From Coriobacteriaceae bacterium (GTDB lineage: Bacteria; Actinomycetota; Coriobacteriia; Coriobacteriales; Coriobacteriaceae): a stretch of DNA of 64,000 bases. The position numbers and the translations under genes are program-made. Below are positions 56,583 through 64,000 of the stretch, one piece after another. The DNA lies in the NCBI GenBank assembly GCA_030525945.1, contig JAUNDT010000001.1, positions 248,001 through 312,000 on the forward strand. Direction: 5' to 3'. Every line of letters begins with the position of its first letter. The stretch's first letter is position 1. Below the pieces are notes generated by a model, which saw nothing but the letters and a program-made list of their open reading frames with translations, was not told the origin of the DNA and made no database searches.

Positions 56583-59354
56583 GTGGCTGACGATATGAAT
56601 AACGACGAGCGCGAGCTCGAGGAGGGTTCCGAGGGGATGCCCGAGGACCTCAAGCGCCTGCTCGCCCGCGCCGAGGAGACCGAAGAGGGCGTGTACAACC
56701 CCGATGCGGACTCCGAGGACGAGGATGAGGATGACGACGAGGAGCTCGAGGAGAGCTTTGGCGCCAACACCCGCGGCGAGGACGCCGGCACGGATGTGAA
56801 CGGCGGCTCGCTGCAGATCAGCGAGTTCGGCAAGGAAATGAAGCAGTCCTTCATCGAGTACTCGATGTCGGTTATCACCGCCCGTGCGCTGCCGGATGTG
56901 CGCGACGGCCTCAAGCCGGTACACCGCCGCATCCTGTACGCCATGAACGAGTCGGGCATCTTCCCCAACCGCCCGCACAAGAAGTCCGCCTGGACGGTCG
57001 GCGAAGTTATCGGCAAGTACCACCCGCACGGTGACTCCGCGGTGTACGACACCATGGTTCGCCTGGCCCAGTGGTTCTCCATGCGCACCCCGCTCATCGA
57101 CGGCCACGGCAACTTCGGCAACATCGACGGCGACGGCGCCGCTGCTATGCGTTACACCGAGAGCCGCCTGGCCAAGCCAGCCATGGAGCTCCTGCGCGAC
57201 CTGCAAAAGGACACCGTGGACTGGCAGCCCAACTACGACGAGTCGCTCGCCGAGCCCACCGCGCTGCCCGCCCGCTTCCCCAACCTGCTGGTGAACGGCA
57301 GCCAGGGCATCGCCGTCGGCATGGCTACCAACATTGCCCCGCACAACCTCACCGAGGCCGTCGAGGCGACCTGCTACCTCATCGACCATCCCGACGCGAC
57401 GGTCGACGAGCTCATGCGGATCATGCCCGGACCGGACTTCCCCACCGGTGCGATCATCATGGGCACCGACGGCATCCGCCAGTCCTACGAGACCGGTCGC
57501 GGCTCCATCCACGTGCGCGCCAAGTCCCACGTGGAGACCACCAAGACCGGTCGCAGCCGCCTCGTGTTCACCGAGATTCCCTACATGGTGAACAAGGGCA
57601 CCCTGCAGGAGAAGATCGCGGCGCTCGTCAACGAGAAGCGCATCGAGGGCATCTCCGACATGCGCGACGAGTCGAACCAGAAGGGCCTGCGCCTCGTCAT
57701 CGAGCTCAAGAAGGGCGTTATCCCGCAGGTCGTGCTTAATAACCTCTACAAGTACACCTCTCTGCAGACCACGTTCGGCGCGAACAATCTCGCGCTGGTC
57801 AACGGCATTCCCAAGCGCCTGTCCCTGCGCGAGATGCTGCAGTACTACATCGACCACCAGGTCGACGTGGTGACCCGCCGCACGCGCTTCGATCTCAAGA
57901 AGGCCCAGGCACGCGCCCATATCCTCGAGGGCTATCTGATCGCGCTCGACCACATCGACGAGGTCATCTCCATCATCCGCGCGTCGCAGACGGACGCCGA
58001 GGCATCCGCCCGCCTGATCGAGCGCTTCGGCTTCACGCCGGAGCAGACCACGGCCATCCTCGAGATGAAGCTCCGCCGCCTGACCGGTTTGGAGCGCGAC
58101 AAGATCGAGGAAGAGCTGGACGGTCTGCGCCGCGCCATCGCCTACTACGAGGACCTGCTCGCGCACGAGGAGAAGATCCTGGGCGTCATCAAAGAGGAGA
58201 TGCGCGAGATCTCCCGCAAGTTCGGCGACAAGCGCCGCACTCAGATCACCCACGTTGAGAGGGACCTGGACGTCGAGGATCTCATCGCCGATGAGGACAT
58301 GGTCGTGACCATCACCCACACGGGATACGTCAAGCGCATCCCCGTTGCCGCCTACCGCGCGCAGAAGCGCGGCGGCAAGGGCGTTTCGGGGGTGAATCTC
58401 AAAGAGGACGATGTCATCGACGAGATGTTCATCGCGAGCACCCACGAGTACGTGCTGTTCTTCTCCACGCGCGGCAAGGTGTACCGCCTGAAGGTGCACG
58501 AGCTGCCGGAGGGCACGCGTCAGGCGCGCGGCACCGCGATTGTGAACCTGCTGCCCTTTGAGGAGGGCGAGAAGATCGCGTCGGTGATCTCGTGCCGCGA
58601 GTTTCCTGCAGACGAGTACCTGATGTTCGCCACCGCTTCCGGCATGGTGAAGAAGACCGCCATGTCGGCATACGGGCGTTCCCGCCGCGATGGCCTCATC
58701 GCCATCAACATCAAGCCCGGCGACCGCCTGCTGGGCGTGCGCCGCGTGAAGCCCGGTGACAAGGTCATCATGGCCACCACCGCCGGCAAGGCCATCATGT
58801 TCTGTGAGGACCAGGTCCGCGCCACGGGCCGCGATACGAGCGGCGTGCGCGGCATCACCATGAAGGGCGATGCCGAGGTGCTGGACATGGAAATCTCCAG
58901 CGGCGAGGGCGAGCTGTTCGTGATCACCGAGCGCGGCTACGGCAAGCGCACCTCGGTCGCCGACTATCCCGAGCAGAGCCGCGGCGGCCAGGGCGTTTAC
59001 ACGATCCAGATGACGGAGCGCAAGGGCGCGCTGGCGGCCATGAAGGTCGTTGAGCCGCAGCATGAGCTGTTCATCATCACCGAGGGAGCCACGGTCATTC
59101 GCGTGGAGACCTCCGAGATCTCCCAGTCCGGTCGCGCCACCCAAGGCGTCAAGATGATGAGCGTGGATGAGGGCGACCGTGTGTGCGCCGTGGCCCGTAT
59201 GACGAGCACCAAGAAGGACGCCGAGGCTTCGACGGACGCTGAGGGCGAGGCGATCGACCCGTCCGCTGACGACGACATGGAAGCCTCGGGCGATGAGGTT
59301 CGCGCCGATGCCGCTAACGGCGGCGAGACGCTGGAGGACGCGCTCGAGGAGTAG
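56583..59354 (+). CDS. gyrA: DNA gyrase subunit A
   Basis: The GTG at 56583 follows AAGGAGAA, giving 923 aa. An acidic N-terminal extension of about 75 residues precedes the usual start [20 protein letters not shown]. The quinolone region reads [17 protein letters not shown] near residue 149, with Ser and Asp at the common resistance positions. The catalytic Tyr is in AMRYTESRL. The C-terminal propeller has the GyrA box QKRGGKG, and the protein ends with an acidic tail. The extra acidic N- and C-termini are unusual. Confidence 0.98.
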   Translation: MADDMNNDERELEEGSEGMPEDLKRLLARAEETEEGVYNPDADSEDEDEDDDEELEESFGANTRGEDAGTDVNGGSLQISEFGKEMKQSFIEYSMSVITARALPDVRDGLKPVHRRILYAMNESGIFPNRPHKKSAWTVGEVIGKYHPHGDSAVYDTMVRLAQWFSMRTPLIDGHGNFGNIDGDGAAAMRYTESRLAKPAMELLRDLQKDTVDWQPNYDESLAEPTALPARFPNLLVNGSQGIAVGMATNIAPHNLTEAVEATCYLIDHPDATVDELMRIMPGPDFPTGAIIMGTDGIRQSYETGRGSIHVRAKSHVETTKTGRSRLVFTEIPYMVNKGTLQEKIAALVNEKRIEGISDMRDESNQKGLRLVIELKKGVIPQVVLNNLYKYTSLQTTFGANNLALVNGIPKRLSLREMLQYYIDHQVDVVTRRTRFDLKKAQARAHILEGYLIALDHIDEVISIIRASQTDAEASARLIERFGFTPEQTTAILEMKLRRLTGLERDKIEEELDGLRRAIAYYEDLLAHEEKILGVIKEEMREISRKFGDKRRTQITHVERDLDVEDLIADEDMVVTITHTGYVKRIPVAAYRAQKRGGKGVSGVNLKEDDVIDEMFIASTHEYVLFFSTRGKVYRLKVHELPEGTRQARGTAIVNLLPFEEGEKIASVISCREFPADEYLMFATASGMVKKTAMSAYGRSRRDGLIAINIKPGDRLLGVRRVKPGDKVIMATTAGKAIMFCEDQVRATGRDTSGVRGITMKGDAEVLDMEISSGEGELFVITERGYGKRTSVADYPEQSRGGQGVYTIQMTERKGALAAMKVVEPQHELFIITEGATVIRVETSEISQSGRATQGVKMMSVDEGDRVCAVARMTSTKKDAEASTDAEGEAIDPSADDDMEASGDEVRADAANGGETLEDALEE

Positions 59355-59390
59355 CGTTTCTCAGCCTGGGCAATGTTTCCAGTTTTGAGC

Positions 59391-59421
59391 AAGGAGGGTG
59401 GTTTCGGCCGCCCTCCTTTTT
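59391..59421 (+). terminator. Terminator of gyrA
   Basis: AAGGAGGG pairs with CCCTCCTT, followed by a T-run (TTTTTG). Confidence 0.85.
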
Positions 59422-59484
59422 GCTGAATAGCCAAGGCGCTGGGTATAACAATAGATGCTGACCGATCGAGCGAGGAGCGCCGCC

Positions 59485-61923
59485 ATGGGCCAAGAGCCAA
59501 TGCACGACAAAACGCGCCTGTTGGCGGGTGTTTCCCATTGGCGCACCGCGCCGATGCCCCAGGCGGGCTCGAGGGGCCTGACCCTTTCGGACGGTCCACA
59601 CGGACTGCGCAAGCAAGAGGGCAAGGAAGACCATCTGGGTATTGCGCAAAGCCGTCCTGCCACCTGCTTCCCCACCGCTTCGGCGCTCGCGTGCTCGTTC
59701 GATGTCGATCTAGTTAAGCGCGTGGGCGCGGCCATTGGCGAGGAGGCGCGCGAGCAGGGCGTGGACGTGGTGCTCGGCCCGGGTGTCAACGTCAAGCGCC
59801 ACTCGCTGTGCGGCAGGAACTTCGAGTACTTCAGCGAAGACCCCCTACTCTCAGGAGAGCTCGGCGCCGCAATGGTTGGCGGCATACAGAGCCAAGGCGT
59901 CGCCGCCTGCGTGAAGCACCTGGCGGCGAACAGCCAGGAGCACGCCCGCATGGTGTCGGATTCGGTGATTGACGAACGTGCCTTGCGGGAAATATATCTC
60001 GCGCCGTTCGAGCATGTTGTGCGCAAGGCTCAGCCCTGGAGCATCATGACGGCGTACAACCGCCTCAATGGGACCTATTGCTCCGAGAGCGAGTGGTTGC
60101 TGCGCGATGTGCTGCGCGGCGAATGGGGCTTTGACGGGGCGGTGATAAGCGACTGGGGCGCGATGAGCTCAAGTGTCGCGTCGGTGCGCTCTGGGCTCGA
60201 CCTGTGCATGCCGGGTCCGCGCGCCGATCACGCGGCGGCAATTGAGGCGGCCTTGGCGGAGGGCGAGCTTGCGCAGGAGGACGTGGACGGCCGCATCGGG
60301 GCGCTCGCCAAGCTCGAACAGCTCGTCGCCCCCGCGCGCCGCGCAACAACGCCGGACTCACCGGGACAGTCGGAGGAACTTTACAAGCGCCATGCCCAGC
60401 TCGCGCGGGAGGCGGCTGCCCAGAGCGCGGTTCTGCTGAAAAACAACGGCGTACTCCCCTTGCAGCCCGATGCGAGCGTGGCGGTTATCGGCGCCTTTGC
60501 CCGAGCCCCTCGCTATCAGGGCTCCGGTTCGTCGCGTATCAATCCCGCGTACGTCGACAACCTTTGGTACCGGCTCAAGCAGCGTGGGGTGAGAGCGGCC
60601 TACGCAGACGGCTACGACCCGAGTATGGGCGAGACGTCGGAGCGGCAGCTGCGCGAGGCAGAGCGTGCGGCGCGGTCGGCAGAGGTTGCGATTGTGGTCG
60701 TGGGGCTGCCGGAGCGCTACGAGTCGGAGGGCTTCGACCGCAAGCTCATGTATATGCCGAAGGGGCATGCGAAGCTGATAGAGCGCGTCTGCGCCGCCAA
60801 CCCGAATACCGTCGTGGTCCTGCAGGGCGGCGCGCCCATGGAGCTGCCGTGGCGCAGCGCACCCGCGGCGATTCTCCTCACGTATCTGGCGGGTTGCCAA
60901 AGCGGCGCGGCCCTAGCTGACGTCCTGTTGGGCGAGGTGAACCCGAGCGGAAAGCTGGCGGAGACATGGCCCGTGCGGCTTGAGGACACGGCTTTGGGGC
61001 AGGCATATCCCGATATGGACCGAGAGATCCTCTACAAGGAGAGCACGCTGGTTGGCTATCGATACTACGATGCGGCTTCCGTTGAGCCGGCATTTCCCTT
61101 TGGATACGGGCTTTCCTACACGTCGTTTGAGTATTTGTCCCTGACCGTGCGGCCCGCCCGCTCGCATTCAGGGGATTCGGCGCCGGCTTACGAGGTGTCG
61201 TTTGAGGTTCGCAATACGGGCAAGTGCGCAGGCGCGGAGGTCGCCCAGTTGTACGTTGCTGCCCGTCCCGGCGTGCTTCCCGCGCCGGCACCGCCGCAAC
61301 AGCTCGCGGCGTTCGCAAAGGTGCGCCTCAGCCCCGGTGAGTCGAAACGCGCTTCCCTCTCCGTGCCGTCTCGCATGTTCAGCGCCTGGGACTGCACGTC
61401 AAAGGAATGGGCTGTGTGCCCGGGTGTATACGAGCTTCGCGTGTCGGCATCGAGCAGGGATATTCGCCTTAAGGCGGAGGTGCAAGTCGAGGACGAGCTG
61501 CGAGTGCGGGAGGGCCGCCCGACTCCTCGGCAGGATATCGAGCCGTATGCCCATCCCTACCCCGGCTGCTTCCAAGCGCCCGAGGCATCCGCGGCGTTTC
61601 GCGCGCTGTGTGCCCGCCCGCTACCCGAACCTCGTTCCATCGTTCCATTCACCATCGATTCGACCGTGGGCGATATGGGGGCGAGTTGGTTCGGCAGGCG
61701 CATGTTTCGCCTGATCGATTGGGTTATGGCGGAGCCTGCGTCCAAGATGGACCACTACCAGCGCCTGATGATGAAGGAGATGGCGGCGGAAATGCCCCTG
61801 CGCTCGCTCACGACGAGCGGCGTTCCCATGGATGCTGTTCAGGGTTTTGTGCTCATGCTGAACGGGCGCTATCTCACGGGATTGAGGAAGATCATCGGCG
61901 CGTTCCTACGGCGCGGCACATGA
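59485..61923 (+). CDS. Glycoside hydrolase family 3 beta-glucosidase
   Basis: ATG 59485, after GAGGAGC, gives 812 aa. The GH3 N-terminal barrel has LSDGPHGLR, GPGVNVKRHSLCGRNFEYFSED, VKHLAANSQE and the nucleophile Asp in VISDWGAM near residue 223. A (alpha/beta) sandwich domain follows, then a fibronectin III-like domain (FPFGYGLSYTSFEY onward). An unusual tail of about 150 residues after it has no known motif. No signal peptide is visible, so it probably cleaves imported oligosaccharides in the cytoplasm. Confidence 0.93.
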   Translation: MGQEPMHDKTRLLAGVSHWRTAPMPQAGSRGLTLSDGPHGLRKQEGKEDHLGIAQSRPATCFPTASALACSFDVDLVKRVGAAIGEEAREQGVDVVLGPGVNVKRHSLCGRNFEYFSEDPLLSGELGAAMVGGIQSQGVAACVKHLAANSQEHARMVSDSVIDERALREIYLAPFEHVVRKAQPWSIMTAYNRLNGTYCSESEWLLRDVLRGEWGFDGAVISDWGAMSSSVASVRSGLDLCMPGPRADHAAAIEAALAEGELAQEDVDGRIGALAKLEQLVAPARRATTPDSPGQSEELYKRHAQLAREAAAQSAVLLKNNGVLPLQPDASVAVIGAFARAPRYQGSGSSRINPAYVDNLWYRLKQRGVRAAYADGYDPSMGETSERQLREAERAARSAEVAIVVVGLPERYESEGFDRKLMYMPKGHAKLIERVCAANPNTVVVLQGGAPMELPWRSAPAAILLTYLAGCQSGAALADVLLGEVNPSGKLAETWPVRLEDTALGQAYPDMDREILYKESTLVGYRYYDAASVEPAFPFGYGLSYTSFEYLSLTVRPARSHSGDSAPAYEVSFEVRNTGKCAGAEVAQLYVAARPGVLPAPAPPQQLAAFAKVRLSPGESKRASLSVPSRMFSAWDCTSKEWAVCPGVYELRVSASSRDIRLKAEVQVEDELRVREGRPTPRQDIEPYAHPYPGCFQAPEASAAFRALCARPLPEPRSIVPFTIDSTVGDMGASWFGRRMFRLIDWVMAEPASKMDHYQRLMMKEMAAEMPLRSLTTSGVPMDAVQGFVLMLNGRYLTGLRKIIGAFLRRGT

Positions 61924-61955
61924 AAAAGCGGGAGGTCCGTTGTGGGCCTTCCGCT
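61923..61955 (-). terminator. Terminator of the DUF151 gene
   Basis: On the minus strand AGCGGAAGGCCC pairs imperfectly with GGACCTCCCGCT, followed by TTTTTC. Confidence 0.7.
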
Positions 61956-61970
61956 CACGTGTACGGGGTT

Positions 61971-62549
61971 TTAGAAATCGTCAGGCGACAGCTGCTCGAT
62001 GAATTCGTCAAAACGCTTGAGTTCTTCCTCGGCTGCCTGCTCGCGGTCCTGCTCCGTGACGGGCGCGATGGAGACGGAGCCCGCGCGGTTCATGACGTCA
62101 TCCTCAACGTAGATCGGGGCATTGGCCCTCAGGGCAACGGCGATGGCGTCGCTCGGCCGCGCGTCGATCTTTATCTCGCCTGCGTGGGCGGTGCCGCCTT
62201 CGCGATCCTCGCCCTCGGCCGGCGTATCGTCGCGCGCCGCTCGGCGGTTTCCCAAAACGATGTCGGCGTAGAAGACGGGTGCGTCCCAACGGTTGATTTC
62301 GACTCGCTCGACCTTGGCGCCCAGCTCCCTGACCGTCTCGAGCAAAACATCGTGCGCGATGGGGCGCTTCGTCTGCTTGGTGAATTCGGCGCCGTTGCCA
62401 ATGGCGGCCGCTTCGTAGGCCCCCGTTTGAATGGAGAGCGCACGGGACGGGGCGCCGGCGGCCGAGCCGGTCGTACGCTCCCTCAGCACAACAACGGAAG
62501 GGACGGGCCCTGATGCCATAACAATGCTCTCGATGTCGACGCGAATCAT
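61971..62549 (-). CDS. DUF151 bifunctional-nuclease-family protein
   Basis: The ATG at 62549 follows GGAGGAG, giving 192 aa. Residues 1-155 match the BFN/DUF151 fold: the R-A-L-S-I region, AHDVLLETVRELGAKVERVEI, and the conserved ARPSDAIAVALRANAPIYV. Plant and some bacterial relatives show nuclease activity; the physiological role is unclear. An acidic helix ends the protein. It is convergent with the GH3 gene. Confidence 0.9.
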   Translation of the reverse strand: MIRVDIESIVMASGPVPSVVVLRERTTGSAAGAPSRALSIQTGAYEAAAIGNGAEFTKQTKRPIAHDVLLETVRELGAKVERVEINRWDAPVFYADIVLGNRRAARDDTPAEGEDREGGTAHAGEIKIDARPSDAIAVALRANAPIYVEDDVMNRAGSVSIAPVTEQDREQAAEEELKRFDEFIEQLSPDDF

Positions 62550-62727
62550 ATGCTCCTCCACGAATCTTGATGCTCAGGTATTGTACCCGTTCGAGCAGGC
62601 GCGAGAAGGAACATGCACTTTGGCGCCATGGTAAGACAGACAACTGTTCTGAGCAGGGCATTTTCCGTCACTGGGGCGATGGGTGGCGGACAGGGAAAAC
62701 TATTTTCAAAATAATTGGAAAAAGTTG

Positions 62728-62757
62728 TTGACGCATCTGCGCGCTGTGGGATATATT
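62728..62757 (+). promoter_or_regulatory. Promoter of tRNA-Ile
   Basis: TTGACG, an 18-bp spacer and TATATT, ending 12 bp before the tRNA. Confidence 0.75.
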
Positions 62758-62769
62758 AATCCCCGCGTT

Positions 62770-62846
62770 GGACCTGTAGCTCAGTTGGTCAGAGCGTCCG
62801 GCTGATAACCGGGAGGTCACAAGTTCGAACCTTGTCAGGTCCACCA
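62770..62846 (+). tRNA. tRNA-Ile (anticodon GAT)
   Basis: Acceptor GGACCTG/CAGGTCC, anticodon loop CTGATAA, T-loop AGTTCGAACCT and encoded CCA. Confidence 0.97.
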
Positions 62847-62856
62847 CTTCTTTCGC

Positions 62857-62901
62857 AATAAACACCCCAGCGAGAGCCGAGTCGCCGCTGGGGTGTTTAT
62901 T
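62857..62901 (+). terminator. Hairpin between tRNA-Ile and tRNA-Ala
   Basis: Perfect 16-bp arms AATAAACACCCCAGCG and CGCTGGGGTGTTTATT around a 13-nt loop. It ends only 7 bp before tRNA-Ala, so it may be a terminator or a processing hairpin. Confidence 0.7.
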
Positions 62902-62908
62902 ACTGCAT

Positions 62909-62984
62909 GGGGGTTTAGCTCAGCTGGGAGAGCGCGGGCTTTGCAAGCCTGAGGTCAGGGGTTCGATCCCCCTAACCTCCACCA
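62909..62984 (+). tRNA. tRNA-Ala (anticodon TGC)
   Basis: Acceptor GGGGGTT/AACCTCC with one G-T pair, anticodon loop TTTGCAA, T-loop GGTTCGATCCC and encoded CCA. tRNA-Ile and tRNA-Ala often lie in rRNA spacers; here they stand alone. Confidence 0.96.
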
Positions 62985-63041
62985 TTGAACCTTTGAGGCA
63001 TCGGCTTTTTGGTCGGTGCCTTTTGTTGTAAGGAGCCCGCC

Positions 63042-63497
63042 ATGGCAGACGAGATGAATAACGCAGCGGTCGACGAGGTTTCGCCTGAGCTCGACGCCAT
63101 GGTGTGCGACCTGCTCGACGATGTGCTGAACGCCCTCGCCGACGGCGAGGACCTCGGCGTGGTGCTTTCCGTTGAGGATGAGAACGCCAACCGCTATCAG
63201 GCCTGCTTCACCGAGGACGGGCCCGAGGCGTGCCTTGAGGGCGCCCGTCATTTTGTCGAGACGAACGTCCAGGGTCTCCAGGCCGACCATGTGGGGCCGA
63301 TCAACCGCTATGCGATCGCGTACGTGGGCGGCGTCGAGCTCGATTGCGAGTTCCAGGACGCGATCATCGTGAGCTTTTATCAGCGCGGCATGGCGAGCGC
63401 GTATTCGGCGTACGTGCTGTACCGCGGTGCCGGCCAAGGGGAAAACTTTATGTGGAGCGACCCCGAACCCGCTGGTGAAGAGCCTTCGCTTATCTAG
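63042..63497 (+). CDS. Small acidic cytoplasmic protein of unknown function
   Basis: 151 aa from ATG 63042 (TAAGGAG ribosome site). Rich in Asp and Glu, with no signal peptide or membrane segment. Alternating strands and helices (RYAIAYVGGVELDCEFQDAI, then VSFYQRGMASAYSAYVLYRG) suggest a compact alpha/beta domain. I do not recognise the family. It stands between tRNA-Ala and typA. Confidence 0.75.
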   Translation: MADEMNNAAVDEVSPELDAMVCDLLDDVLNALADGEDLGVVLSVEDENANRYQACFTEDGPEACLEGARHFVETNVQGLQADHVGPINRYAIAYVGGVELDCEFQDAIIVSFYQRGMASAYSAYVLYRGAGQGENFMWSDPEPAGEEPSLI

Positions 63498-63604
63498 AAA
63501 CATATACAATACCGTCCCGTAACGGATCTACCGATTACCGAGAATCCGTGTCTGTTCACCGGTTCGCCCTTGCGCGCAACCGTACTTAAAGATAGGGGAC
63601 GCCC

Positions 63605-64000
<396 letters not shown>

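Noticed and set aside
56403-59144. Leftward 913-codon frame opposite gyrA
   Set aside because: Antisense of gyrA; no family resemblance.

Overview
The window looks like about 64 kb around the replication origin of a high-GC member of the Coriobacteriia (Actinomycetota), most likely Collinsella or a close relative. The basis is the ancestral order rpmH-rnpA-yidD-yidC-khpB-rsmG-parA-parB on one side of dnaA and dnaN-recF-DUF721-gyrB-gyrA on the other, GC-rich codon use, PafBC-type WYL regulators, and large sortase-type pilin-like surface proteins. The organism is an inference; no 16S gene is present.

Left part (1-32 kb). A truncated secreted GH2 beta-galactosidase is divergent from a MarR regulator that heads an operon for a heterodimeric ABC exporter. 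A 1156-aa LPATG-anchored adhesin follows, flanked on both sides by an 85-bp hairpin repeat. Leftward genes come next: ccmD-ccmC, a single-pass membrane protein, a third ABC exporter, a Nudix hydrolase, purD, purA, dnaB, the rpsF-ssb-rpsR-rplI operon, a DUF4013 membrane protein and a TRIC-family channel. Two tRNA-Ser genes, purB and tRNA-Gly follow. A 1.15-kb gene-free stretch with three hairpin repeats precedes a second large surface protein ending in an LAQTS-type signal.

Middle (32-47 kb). This holds a small membrane protein, a degenerate M28-like membrane peptidase with a huge acidic insertion, a PafB/PafC-like WYL pair, a DnaQ-DinG fusion helicase coupled to ddl, rlmN, and the parA-parB partition operon with three consensus parS sites. 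rsmG, khpB, yidC, yidD, rnpA and rpmH then run up to the origin.

Origin and right part (48-64 kb). DnaA-box-like clusters lie both before the dnaA operon and between dnaA and dnaN, the latter followed by an AT-rich tract. An uncharacterised GHKL-ATPase/winged-helix protein sits directly upstream of dnaA. dnaN, recF, a DUF721 gene, gyrB and gyrA follow rightward, then a GH3 beta-glucosidase, a DUF151 nuclease-like protein (leftward), tRNA-Ile and tRNA-Ala, a small unknown protein and the start of typA. Coding strands switch near dnaA, as expected at an origin.

The most unusual signal is a pair of about 100-nt structured elements, one between purA and purD and one between gyrB and gyrA. Their stems have the same lengths (12 and 7 bp) but unrelated sequences, while an 18-nt internal loop is identical. 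This pattern of covarying stems and fixed loops points to a structured RNA or structured-DNA family.
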